The translations under genes were made by a program, and so were the position numbers. 64,000 nt of DNA. It comes from Chitinophaga pinensis. GTDB taxonomy: Bacteria > Bacteroidota > Bacteroidia > Chitinophagales > Chitinophagaceae. Shown here piece by piece: positions 49,200 through 58,611 of the stretch. The notes below the pieces were generated by a model, which saw only the letters and a program-made list of their open reading frames with translations, was not told the origin of the DNA and did no database searches. The stretch is taken from the NCBI GenBank assembly GCA_945874755.1, contig CAMCHR010000001.1:1-64000 (forward strand), in the 5' to 3' direction. Numbering within the stretch: the first letter of the stretch is position 1; each line of letters starts with the position of its first letter.

Positions 49200-51320
49200 T
49201 TGCGACCAATCGTGAAAGCAGGTATACATATCGCCTTAGTGGGTAATCCCAACAGTGGAAAAAGTTCGCTTTTTAATGCCCTAACTGGTTTGCAACAAAA
49301 AGTAAGCAATTTCCCTGGGGTCACTGTAGATAAGAAAACAGGGGATCTAAAAATTGGCGTACATGAAAGTACCTTAATTGACCTGCCAGGCACCTACAGT
49401 TTTTATCCAAAAAGAGAAGACGAATGGGTAGCTTACAGAGTGTTAATGGGCGTGGATGAAGAAGTGAAAACAGATGTAATTTTATTAATTGCAGATGCAA
49501 GTAATTTAAAAAGAAATTTACTTTTCTGTAGTCAAATTATAGATTTAAAAATTCCTGTTGTGTTGGCACTCACCATGAATGACCTTGCACAAAAAAAAGG
49601 CATTAAAATTGATATCGCTGGACTGCAATCCGATTTAGGTATTCCAGTAGTCGCAGTGGACGCAAGAAAAAATAAAGGCTTGGGGGAATTAAAAAAAGTA
49701 TTGGGCCAGATTATTGAAACACCTCGTTCAAGAAATCAAAAAAGTTTTATTGACAATAAAAACCTTGCTCCTGCTGCCATTGAAGCATTTAAAAAAACAT
49801 ATCCTACACATAGTGACTATGCTGCTTTGCATTATCTGATGCACCATGAAACTTTTCCTTTGGACCAAGAAATGCAGGAAAATATAGAACAGATTGAACT
49901 TGCAACCGATTTTAACCACACCAAAACACAGGCGCAAGAAATCTTACAACGCTATCAACGCATTCAAGAGCTCATGAAAAAATGGGTGACAGAACCTGAT
50001 CCAACTGCGAAGAAAAAAAGAACAGACCGTTTAGACAATATTTTATTGCACCGTGTAGGAGGATATATTATTTTATTAAGCGTTTTATTTTTATTGTTTC
50101 AGTCCGTCTTCTGGATGGCATCCTTCCCAATGGATGGCATTGAATGGATTTTTACCAATATCACAACTTATTTAAATCAAGTGTTACCAGAAGCTTGGTG
50201 GCAGGACTTATTGGTGAATGGATTTGTGGCGGGCATTGGTGGGATTGTGATTTTTGTGCCACAGATTATGATCTTATTTGGGCTCATCACTTTGCTAGAA
50301 GACACGGGCTATATGGCTAGGATCAGTTTCTTAAGTGACAAACTCATGCGTAAAGTTGGATTGAATGGCAAGAGCGTGATGCCGATGATTAGTGGTTTTG
50401 CTTGTGCTGTGCCTGCTATTATGAGTGCTAGAAATATTGAAAATAAAAAAGAGCGCTTATTGACTATTTTAGTAACACCATTTATGAGTTGTAGTGCAAG
50501 GCTACCTGTCTACACTATTTTAATTTCTTTGGTGATAGACAATACCATGTATTTTGGTTTTTTAAGTTTGCAAGGATTGGTCATGATGGCACTTTATTTA
50601 TTAGGTATTGTCATGGCACTTGTAGCAAGCTTTATCCTGAAATTTTTTATTAAGATCAAAGAGAAAAGTTATTTTATTTTAGAACTACCTGTCTACCGCG
50701 CTCCACGCTGGGGTAATGTAGGGATGACGATGATACAAAAAGCAAAAATATTTGTAGTAGATGCAGGTAAAGTGATTATGATGATTAGTTTATTGTTGTG
50801 GTTCTTGAGTTCTTATGGACCAAGTGAAAAAATGGATCAGCTTAATACACAATATACATTGGCAATTAAAAGTAATCCAGCGCAAGAAGCACAATTAAAA
50901 AAACAATACAATACCGATAAACTCGCTAATTCTTATGCTGGCTTATTGGGTAAAAAAATTGAGCCCATTATAAAGCCACTTGGTTATGATTGGAAGATTG
51001 GTATTGCGCTCATTACATCCTTTGCAGCAAGAGAGGTATTTGTAGGCACGATGGCTACTTTATATAGTGTGGAGGAGGATAACAATAGTAGCTTAAGAGA
51101 AAAATTACGTGCCTCTGTTTGGCCTGACGGCAAACCCGTTTATAGTTTAGCCACTGCACTTTCCTTGATGGTGTTTTATGTACTTGCGATGCAATGTATG
51201 AGTACACTCGCTATTGTGAAAAGAGAAACAGGTACTTGGAAATGGCCCACCATTCAATTTGTTATGATGACAGGACTAGCTTATCTATTAAGCTGGCTGA
51301 CTTATGTGATTGCGAAGTAA
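49200..51320 (+). CDS. feoB: Ferrous iron transport protein B (GTG 49212 plausible start)
   Basis: ALVGNPNSGKSSLFNALTG, DLPGTYSFYP, GVGGYI-type core, SGFACAVPAIMSAR, LVTPFMSCSARLPVY. Confidence 0.96.
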   Translation: MRPIVKAGIHIALVGNPNSGKSSLFNALTGLQQKVSNFPGVTVDKKTGDLKIGVHESTLIDLPGTYSFYPKREDEWVAYRVLMGVDEEVKTDVILLIADASNLKRNLLFCSQIIDLKIPVVLALTMNDLAQKKGIKIDIAGLQSDLGIPVVAVDARKNKGLGELKKVLGQIIETPRSRNQKSFIDNKNLAPAAIEAFKKTYPTHSDYAALHYLMHHETFPLDQEMQENIEQIELATDFNHTKTQAQEILQRYQRIQELMKKWVTEPDPTAKKKRTDRLDNILLHRVGGYIILLSVLFLLFQSVFWMASFPMDGIEWIFTNITTYLNQVLPEAWWQDLLVNGFVAGIGGIVIFVPQIMILFGLITLLEDTGYMARISFLSDKLMRKVGLNGKSVMPMISGFACAVPAIMSARNIENKKERLLTILVTPFMSCSARLPVYTILISLVIDNTMYFGFLSLQGLVMMALYLLGIVMALVASFILKFFIKIKEKSYFILELPVYRAPRWGNVGMTMIQKAKIFVVDAGKVIMMISLLLWFLSSYGPSEKMDQLNTQYTLAIKSNPAQEAQLKKQYNTDKLANSYAGLLGKKIEPIIKPLGYDWKIGIALITSFAAREVFVGTMATLYSVEEDNNSSLREKLRASVWPDGKPVYSLATALSLMVFYVLAMQCMSTLAIVKRETGTWKWPTIQFVMMTGLAYLLSWLTYVIAK

Positions 51321-51345
51321 AATTGGAACAAGAACCTACCGGAAC

Positions 51346-51810
51346 CTACCAACCAGAAATAGCTAAAATCTCGGCCGTATGGTCTTTTGTATCTGGTTTT
51401 TCAATGATATGCTGCACCATGCCAGCTTCGTCAATCAAAAAAGTGGTTCTTGAAGTGCCCATATAGGTCTTCCCCATGAACTTCTTTTGGCCCCAAAGAT
51501 TGTATTTGTCTACGATTTTCTTGTCTTCGTCTGCGATTAAAGAGAAAGGAAGCTCGTATTTATCGATGAATTTCACGTGAGAAGCCACCGAATCTACGCT
51601 GACCCCTAAAATAGCGATCCCCTTCTTAATCAATTTCTTATAATTATCACGCAAATTGCAAGCCTGGGCTGTACAACCTGGTGTATCGTCCTTTGGATAG
51701 AAGTATAAAACCAATTTTTGCCCTTTAAAATCGGCGATTGAGACTGTTTTTCCGTGTTGATCGGCGCCTTTGAATGCTGGTGCCTTAGCCCCTTCTTTAA
51801 TTACTGCCAT
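51346..51810 (-). CDS. bcp: Thioredoxin-dependent thiol peroxidase (peroxiredoxin Q/BCP)
   Basis: LVLYFYPKDDTPGCTAQACNLRDNY, LGVSVDSVASHVKF. Confidence 0.94.
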   Translation of the reverse strand: MAVIKEGAKAPAFKGADQHGKTVSIADFKGQKLVLYFYPKDDTPGCTAQACNLRDNYKKLIKKGIAILGVSVDSVASHVKFIDKYELPFSLIADEDKKIVDKYNLWGQKKFMGKTYMGTSRTTFLIDEAGMVQHIIEKPDTKDHTAEILAISGW

Positions 51811-51924
51811 AACATGTTGTATTGTGGTGAAGATACGAATTAAAAAGGAGAAAATTGTTTCCCTTAAAATGGGTCGAATGCAGCCAAAAATTAATAGATT
51901 TGCACAATTTATATTTTTGTAGCC

Positions 51925-53571
51925 ATGCCAAGAGATATTACCATCAAATCCATTTTAATTGTAGGTTCTGGACCCATCATTATTGGACAAGCCTGCGAGT
52001 TTGACTATTCCGGATCACAAGCCGCTCGTTCTTTGAGAGAAGAGGGTATCAAAGTGATTTTGATCAATAGCAATCCAGCTACCATCATGACCGATCCAAT
52101 GATGGCGGACAAGGTTTATTTATTGCCGTTGACCATCGAAAGTATAGAGCAAATATTACAAGAAAACCAAATCGACGCAGTCTTACCCACCATGGGAGGA
52201 CAAACTGCATTGAACTTATGTAAGGAAGCGGACGAATTAGGTATCTGGGCGCAATACAATTGCAGAATGATTGGGGTGGATGTTGCTGCAATCAATACAG
52301 CAGAAGACAGAGAATTATTTAGACAATTGATGGTGAAGATAGGAATTGCAGTAGCACCAAGTAGGGTTGCCAATAGTTTTTTAGAAGGAAAAGAATTTGC
52401 GCAAGTGATTGGCTTTCCTCTAGTAATAAGACCATCTTTTACATTAGGAGGAACAGGTGGCGGATTTGTACATGATGCAAGTGAATTAGACGCCGCATTA
52501 GAAAGAGGTTTGAAAGCATCCCCAATGCACGAAGTATTGGTAGAGAAAGCAGTGTTGGGATGGAAAGAATATGAATTAGAATTATTAAGAGACCAGGCGG
52601 ATAACGTGGTCATTATATGTACTGTAGAGAACTTAGATCCAATGGGTGTGCACACAGGAGATTCTATCACAGTCGCACCTGCAATGACATTGAGTGATAC
52701 GGCTTTTCAGGACATGCGTAACAAAGCGATGTTGATGATGCGCAGTTTAGGTAATTTCTCTGGTGGATGTAATGTACAGTTTGCACAAAATCCAATCACA
52801 GAGGAATTGATTGCAGTGGAAATTAATCCACGTGTGTCAAGGTCATCTGCATTGGCATCCAAAGCAACAGGCTATCCTATTGCAAAGATTGCAGCAAAAT
52901 TGGCGATCGGATACCATTTAGATGAATTAAAAAATCAAATCACACAAACCACTTCTGCTTATTTTGAGCCAGCATTGGATTATGTGATTGTAAAAGTACC
53001 AAGATGGAATTTTGATAAATTCAAAGGCGCCAACGATACATTAGGATTACAAATGAAGAGTGTGGGAGAAGTGATGGCGATCGGAAGAAGCTTTACAGAA
53101 GCGATTCAAAAAGCATGTCAATCTTTAGAGAACGAAGCAATAGGATTGGGCTATTATGGTAAGAGCTTGATGAAGAACGAAGAATTGATGGAGTATATTA
53201 AGACCCCAAAATGGGATCGTATCTTCAGAATCAAAGATGCGTTGATGGGAGGCTCTACTGTAAGATCGATTGCAGCTGCCACAGGGATAGACAATTGGTT
53301 CTTATACCAAATCAGAATCATCTGTGATATAGAAAAAGAAATTGCAAAGTATGAACTTGCGAGTTTACCAACTGAGACATTGAAGGAAGCAAAGAAGCAC
53401 GGATTTAGTGATTTACAAATAGCTAAAGTTTTACAAGGCAATGTATCGGATGACGAAGTGTACGAAAAAAGAAAAGCATTGGGCATTACCAGGGTATACA
53501 AAATGGTAGATACTTGTGCTGCAGAGTTTGAAGCAAAGACGCCCTACTTCTATTCTACTTTCGAAAACTAG
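51925..53571 (+). CDS. carB: Carbamoyl-phosphate synthase large subunit, N-terminal half only (carboxyphosphate + oligomerization domains)
   Basis: SGPIIIGQACEFDYSGSQAARSLREEGI, TMGGQTALNL, RPSFTLGGTGGGF, EINPRVSRSSALASKATGYPIAKIAAKLA; stops after CAAEFEAKTPYFYSTFEN*. Confidence 0.92.
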   Translation: MPRDITIKSILIVGSGPIIIGQACEFDYSGSQAARSLREEGIKVILINSNPATIMTDPMMADKVYLLPLTIESIEQILQENQIDAVLPTMGGQTALNLCKEADELGIWAQYNCRMIGVDVAAINTAEDRELFRQLMVKIGIAVAPSRVANSFLEGKEFAQVIGFPLVIRPSFTLGGTGGGFVHDASELDAALERGLKASPMHEVLVEKAVLGWKEYELELLRDQADNVVIICTVENLDPMGVHTGDSITVAPAMTLSDTAFQDMRNKAMLMMRSLGNFSGGCNVQFAQNPITEELIAVEINPRVSRSSALASKATGYPIAKIAAKLAIGYHLDELKNQITQTTSAYFEPALDYVIVKVPRWNFDKFKGANDTLGLQMKSVGEVMAIGRSFTEAIQKACQSLENEAIGLGYYGKSLMKNEELMEYIKTPKWDRIFRIKDALMGGSTVRSIAAATGIDNWFLYQIRIICDIEKEIAKYELASLPTETLKEAKKHGFSDLQIAKVLQGNVSDDEVYEKRKALGITRVYKMVDTCAAEFEAKTPYFYSTFEN

Positions 53572-53645
53572 GACAAACCAAATGCATTGGATTTAAAAAT
53601 TCAATGTGCTAAAAAATAATTTATTTCAAAGTACAACCTAACAAA

Positions 53646-54614
53646 ATGAACGCAAAAGATATCGTAATTCAAAACGAAAAAGAAACAAGAGCAGGATTTG
53701 GAGATGGTATTTTAGAAATTGCGAGAGAAAATAAAAACGTCGTGGTATTGACAGCAGACTTGGCTGGTTCTTTTAAATTAGGACCATTGATGAAAGAACT
53801 ACCAGAGCGTTTCATTGAAGTAGGCATTGCAGAAGCCAATATGATTGGTATTGCTGCAGGCTTAACCATTGGTGGTAAAATCCCCTATACCACTACTTTT
53901 GCTGGATTTAGCACAGGACGCGTGTATGATCAAATTAGACAAAGCGTTGCGTACTCAGATAAGAATGTAAAAATTTGTGCATCGCATGCAGGATTGACTT
54001 TAGGAGAAGATGGTGCAACACATCAAATATTAGAAGACATTGGTTTAATGAAAATGTTACCAGGCATGACCGTGATTGTACCATGTGATTATAACCAAAC
54101 CAAAGCTGCAACAAAAATGATAGCAGGCTACGAAGGTCCAGTGTACTTAAGATTCGGTCGACCAAAATGGCCCAACTTTACCAAAGAAGATGGATCTGAT
54201 TTTGTCATTGGTAAGGCGCAAATTTTAGCAGAAGGAACAGATGTAACGATTGTTGCATGTGGACACCTTGTATGGAAATCGATCGAAGCAGCAAAACAAC
54301 TAGAAGCAGAAGGGATTAGTGTAGAAGTCATCAACTTGCATACCATTAAACCATTTGACGAAGCAGCGATTATCAAGAGCTTACAAAAAACAGGTTGCGT
54401 GGTGACTGCCGAAGAGCACAATGTAATTGGCGGTATGGGAGACGTAGTCGCACAAGCAGCAGCTAAACATTATCCAGTACCTGTAGAATTCATTGGCACG
54501 CAAGATACTTTTGGAGAGAGTGGTACACCGAATCAATTATTAACTAAATACGGATTGGATGCAGTGAATATTGTTGCTGCTGCAAAGAAAGTGATCGCGC
54601 GACGCAAGGGCTAA
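53646..54614 (+). CDS. Transketolase C-terminal subunit
   Basis: VVLTADLAGSFKL, RFIEVGIAEANMIGIAAGLTIGGKIPYTTTFAGFS, SHAGLTLGEDGATHQ. Confidence 0.93.
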   Translation: MNAKDIVIQNEKETRAGFGDGILEIARENKNVVVLTADLAGSFKLGPLMKELPERFIEVGIAEANMIGIAAGLTIGGKIPYTTTFAGFSTGRVYDQIRQSVAYSDKNVKICASHAGLTLGEDGATHQILEDIGLMKMLPGMTVIVPCDYNQTKAATKMIAGYEGPVYLRFGRPKWPNFTKEDGSDFVIGKAQILAEGTDVTIVACGHLVWKSIEAAKQLEAEGISVEVINLHTIKPFDEAAIIKSLQKTGCVVTAEEHNVIGGMGDVVAQAAAKHYPVPVEFIGTQDTFGESGTPNQLLTKYGLDAVNIVAAAKKVIARRKG

Positions 54615-55255
54615 GGCGCTAGTCTAACTTTCACCCAATGTCCATTATCGTGCAGGCTGTATTGTAGGCGATCGTGTAAACGAGAGCTACGTCCCTGCCA
54701 AAATTCTATTTCAGTAGGATGAATAATATACCCACCCCAATCTGGAGGTAATGGTATAATGCCTTCTTTAAATTTTTCTGTATTTTCTGCAACAAGGTCT
54801 TCTAAGAATGCCCTGTCAGGAATGATTCTACTTTGTGGAGAGGACCATGCGCCCAATTGACTTCCAATGGGTCTAGAATGAAAATAGGTTTCACTTTCTT
54901 CTTTGCTAATTTTTTTGATGGTCCCTGTGATACGCACTTGACGCTCTAATTCTTTCCAGAAAAAGTTCATCGCTACATGAGGATGCGCTTCTACTTGCAA
55001 TCCCTTTGCAGAATCATAATTAGTGAAAAATATAAAACCTTCTGGGGTGTAGCCCTTTAATAACACCACACGAGATGCAGGTGCACCATTGGCTTTGATA
55101 GTGGACAATACAAAAGCGTTCACTTCGTCAATATTGCTTTCAATAGCATCGTTCCACCAAATGGTGAATTGATCCATTGGATGTTCCATGCTCGTAGCTT
55201 CATCCAAAGAAGCTAATTGGTAATCGCGACGGATATCAGCAATGTCTCTATTCAT
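54611..55255 (-). CDS. pdxH: Pyridoxamine 5'-phosphate oxidase
   Basis: APASRVVLLKGYTPEGFIFFTNYDSAKG, RQVRITGTIKK, SRPIGSQLGAWSSPQS, WGGYIIHPTEIEFWQGRSSRLHDR. Confidence 0.96.
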   Translation of the reverse strand: MNRDIADIRRDYQLASLDEATSMEHPMDQFTIWWNDAIESNIDEVNAFVLSTIKANGAPASRVVLLKGYTPEGFIFFTNYDSAKGLQVEAHPHVAMNFFWKELERQVRITGTIKKISKEESETYFHSRPIGSQLGAWSSPQSRIIPDRAFLEDLVAENTEKFKEGIIPLPPDWGGYIIHPTEIEFWQGRSSRLHDRLQYSLHDNGHWVKVRLAP

Positions 55256-55283
55256 AAAGATATATTTAAAATAAAATTAAACA

Positions 55284-56378
55284 TTATTGCGCAGTATCCC
55301 TTACAGACTTCGTCGCATAAAGGATATTCACCACTGAAAGTAATAATAACATACCCACTAGTTGATGCAATTGAGCCATCCACTCAAAATTTCCCCAAGT
55401 TCCAGGAATAATATGTTTACTTGTCAATACAGAGAACACGCCAAGTAATACTTGCAACAATACAAAGTACAAAGGCAACCTATTGACATTACTCCAAAAT
55501 AAATTTCCCTGAATTTTACGCATTTGTACCACCCAATAAATAATGATTGCCAATAAAATATAGGCCAAGCCACGATGCACAAAATGAATCCAAGTGGTAT
55601 TATCAATTGCATTTAAGAAGAAACTTTCCTTGCCCATTAAATGCGTGGGGATCCACTCCCCATTGATAGTTGGCCATGTGCTTGCTACATTTGCAGCTTT
55701 ATGTCCTGCCATTAAAGCGCCATAGATTAATTGTAAAAACAAGCCTCCAAGTACGACCCAAGCCCAAACACGAAAGCCTTTAAAACTTTGTTGTGCTTCT
55801 GCACTTAAATATGCTTTTTCAACAGGTTTTACTTTTAAAGAAAGCGCAAACCAATAGGTATAAGATAGTAAGCCCAATGCAAAAATAAAATGTAAGGCTA
55901 AGCGGGTAGGTTTTACATACACCGCATCCCCTTCTAAGCCACTTGCAACCATGATCCAACCAATCCCACCTTGCAAAGCACCTAATAAAAATAAAACCAC
56001 CAAGGGACGAATCATGGCAGGTTGGAAATATTTTTTGACTATAAAATAAATAAATCCAAAAGCAAATACCAAACCAATGGTACGTGCCCATAAACGGTGG
56101 AACCATTCCCAAAAAAAGATGAACTTAAAATTATCAATCGTAAAATCAAAATTCAATAATTGAAATTGCGGCGTCGTTTTATATTTTTCAAATAAGGCCT
56201 GCCATGCCGCTTGATTCATTGGAGGCAAAGTGCCAGTGACTACATCCCATTCTGTAATAGACAAGCCGCTCCCAGTTAAACGTGTAATCCCACCAAGGGC
56301 TATTTGTACAATGGTCATGGCTACTCCAAGGATCAGCCAATTGGCAACAGCGCGAGATTTCTTGTCTTGTAATTCCAT
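55284..56378 (-). CDS. ctaA: COX15/CtaA family heme A synthase
   Basis: GGITRLTGSGLSITEWDVVTG, FEKYKTTPQFQLLN, FFWEWFHRLWAR, HFVHRGLAYILL. Confidence 0.95.
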   Translation of the reverse strand: MELQDKKSRAVANWLILGVAMTIVQIALGGITRLTGSGLSITEWDVVTGTLPPMNQAAWQALFEKYKTTPQFQLLNFDFTIDNFKFIFFWEWFHRLWARTIGLVFAFGFIYFIVKKYFQPAMIRPLVVLFLLGALQGGIGWIMVASGLEGDAVYVKPTRLALHFIFALGLLSYTYWFALSLKVKPVEKAYLSAEAQQSFKGFRVWAWVVLGGLFLQLIYGALMAGHKAANVASTWPTINGEWIPTHLMGKESFFLNAIDNTTWIHFVHRGLAYILLAIIIYWVVQMRKIQGNLFWSNVNRLPLYFVLLQVLLGVFSVLTSKHIIPGTWGNFEWMAQLHQLVGMLLLLSVVNILYATKSVRDTAQ

Positions 56379-56627
56379 AGATAAATTTACTTCTAACTAG
56401 TTCAATATGATATGGGACCTAAGCCCTTAAATGACATACACAAAGTTACTAAGTAAATCTACAAGGACGTCGAATTCAAAGCAATAATCACCATCATAAT
56501 GTAGATTGATTTTACTTTGTGAAAAAGAATAAAGGGATCTACTTAAGAACTTGAACAAAATTGATCAAGTATCCATACTTCAGTATCAACTGACTTTGAT
56601 ATATTTGAACTTAATAAATAAATAGAT

Positions 56628-57206
56628 TTGCCCAAACTCCTTAATTACTATCAAGCCGACAAACTGGAGGCCGGCTGCGACGAAGCGGGAAGGGGTTGTT
56701 ATGCAGGGCCAGTCTTTGCCGCAGCAGTGATTTTGCCAAAGGATTTTTACCATCCTTTAATCAATGATAGCAAGAAATTAAGTGAAAAGCAAAGAGCAAT
56801 ATTGGCTCCCATTATTAAAAAAGCAGCCATCGCATGGGCCATTGGCAGTCAGACCCCCGTTCAAATTGATGAGATCAATATTTTAAAAGCGAGCATAAAG
56901 AGTATGCACCTTGCCCTGGATCAATTAAAGAAACGTCCACAATTTATTGCAGTAGATGGGAACAGATTTTACCCGTATAAAAAAATACCGCACCAAACCA
57001 TCATTAAGGGCGATGGGCTATATGCCCATATAGCCGCTGCCAGTATCCTTGCAAAAACTGCACGTGATGCCTATATGATTGAGTTGCACAAAAAGTACCC
57101 ACAGTATGGATGGGACCAGAATAAAGGATACGGCACCGCTGCGCATCGCGCAGCCATCGCCCTTCATGGCCTTTGTGATGCACACCGAAAAAGTTTCAAG
57201 ATTTAA
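56628..57206 (+). CDS. rnhB: Ribonuclease HII (TTG start)
   Basis: AGCDEAGRGCYAGPVFAAAVILP, INDSKKLSEKQR, YGWDQNKGYGTAAHRAAI. Confidence 0.94.
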   Translation: MPKLLNYYQADKLEAGCDEAGRGCYAGPVFAAAVILPKDFYHPLINDSKKLSEKQRAILAPIIKKAAIAWAIGSQTPVQIDEINILKASIKSMHLALDQLKKRPQFIAVDGNRFYPYKKIPHQTIIKGDGLYAHIAAASILAKTARDAYMIELHKKYPQYGWDQNKGYGTAAHRAAIALHGLCDAHRKSFKI

Positions 57207-57251
57207 TTTACTTAATTGAATCCTCCAAAGGATCAACTTTACTAATTAGGA

Positions 57252-57860
57252 CTAAAAGTCCCAAACCCCAGCGCCTTGGCGAATCACTTGGTAAGCATCG
57301 GTCGTGCAATCCACCACGGTCGAAGGTGTGACACCTCCTATTCCACCATCCACCACCATATCAATTTGATTACCCCAGTTTTCATAAATAATTTCAGGAT
57401 CAGTATACTCTTCTACTTCCTCCCCCGGAAAACTCGTCGATAAAATTGGATGCCCCAATGTTTTGATAATAGAAACTGCAATTAAATTATCTGGGATTCG
57501 AAGCCCAATATTTTTTTTCTTAGACTGTAAAATTTTAGGCACTTCTTTACTAGCAGGTAAAATAAAAGTGAATGGTCCAGGCAATGCTTTTTTTAAAATG
57601 CGGAACAAACTATTGTCAATACTCTTTGCATATAAACTTAAGTCACTTAAATCGGCACAAATAAAACTAAGGTTTGCTTTCTCAGGATCCACTTTTTTTA
57701 TGGCACAAATTTTCTCAATCGCATCCTTATTTAAGATAGAACAGCCCAATCCATAAATCGTATCTGTGGGATAAGCAATGATACCCCCAGATTGCAGACA
57801 ATCCGCTACCATAGCTAGTTGTCTAGGTTGAGGATGTGTGGGATGAATTTGTATTAGCAT
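57252..57860 (-). CDS. L-threonylcarbamoyladenylate synthase (Sua5/YrdC/YciO family)
   Basis: GGIIAYPTDTIYGLGCS, LRIPDNLIAVSIIKTLGHPILSTSFPG, PSTVVDCT. Confidence 0.9.
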   Translation of the reverse strand: MLIQIHPTHPQPRQLAMVADCLQSGGIIAYPTDTIYGLGCSILNKDAIEKICAIKKVDPEKANLSFICADLSDLSLYAKSIDNSLFRILKKALPGPFTFILPASKEVPKILQSKKKNIGLRIPDNLIAVSIIKTLGHPILSTSFPGEEVEEYTDPEIIYENWGNQIDMVVDGGIGGVTPSTVVDCTTDAYQVIRQGAGVWDF

Positions 57861-57927
57861 AAAGTTGAAAGGTATAAATACCCATTTAATTGCCTTAAAA
57901 ATAGCCTTAATTTGGTAAAAGAAAATA

Positions 57928-58575
57928 ATGTTTCCAATCGTCTACTTAGAAGAGAAAATTTTGACCCGAAACGCGGTGACAGCTTCTATCGAACAACAGG
58001 AAGACTGTAAAGTGATCTACCAAACTGGCTCTATTGAAGCAATGCAGGCGTATATCAACAACACAAAGGAAAAAATTGCACTCTGCATTTTATCCGATGA
58101 TTATGGACACCAAAGCTTGCTTAACCTCATTCAAGTCATTCGTGCATGCAATAGTTACACCTATATCTTATTAAAGTCCAACGAAAAGCAAATCAACTCC
58201 ATTTGTTATCTAATGAAGCATGGTCTTAATGGCATCTTTTTTACAGATGAACCCATGATTGATTTAAAACAATGTGTACAAAGAAAAACTAAGTTTAATT
58301 TATCTGCAGACAAATGCAAGCTCATTACAAAAAATGTATTGCAAGGCATTGATATTAAAGCCTTAAACTATAATAAAAATCCTTTAACGGAGAATGAGGT
58401 AAAATTTATTCAAGCCTGCACCAAGGATTATAGTTATGAGCAGATTGCGGCATATTTACAAAAAAGTGTCTATACCATTTACGGTTATAGAGATCGAATT
58501 TTTAAAAAGTTAGCAGTAAAACAAAGGACCGCCATGGTGATGACAGCCCTCAAAAGAAATTATATCGATTTATGA
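57928..58575 (+). CDS. LuxR-type HTH protein with receiver-like N-terminus
   Basis: C-terminal LTENEVKFIQACTKDYSYEQIAAYLQKSVYTIYGYRDRIFKKLAVKQRTAMV HTH; receiver-sized N-domain lacking conserved residues. Confidence 0.75.
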   Translation: MFPIVYLEEKILTRNAVTASIEQQEDCKVIYQTGSIEAMQAYINNTKEKIALCILSDDYGHQSLLNLIQVIRACNSYTYILLKSNEKQINSICYLMKHGLNGIFFTDEPMIDLKQCVQRKTKFNLSADKCKLITKNVLQGIDIKALNYNKNPLTENEVKFIQACTKDYSYEQIAAYLQKSVYTIYGYRDRIFKKLAVKQRTAMVMTALKRNYIDL

Positions 58576-58611
58576 AATTGAAAAAGAATTGAACTTAAAT
58601 TTTTATACTAC

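Noticed and set aside
52116-52670. 184-aa antisense ORF opposite carB
   Set aside because: Shadow ORF of a conserved coding region with no family signature; the many other antisense ORFs in the track were rejected for the same reason.
53560-53640. Frameshift or readthrough continuation of carB
   Set aside because: I read all plus-strand frames after the stop; none encodes CarB second-half motifs, and the transketolase C gene starts 74 bp later.
56380-56627. tRNA or small stable RNA gene in the ctaA-rnhB gap
   Set aside because: No T-loop GGTTCRAATCC-type box or cloverleaf; only dyads consistent with regulatory structure.
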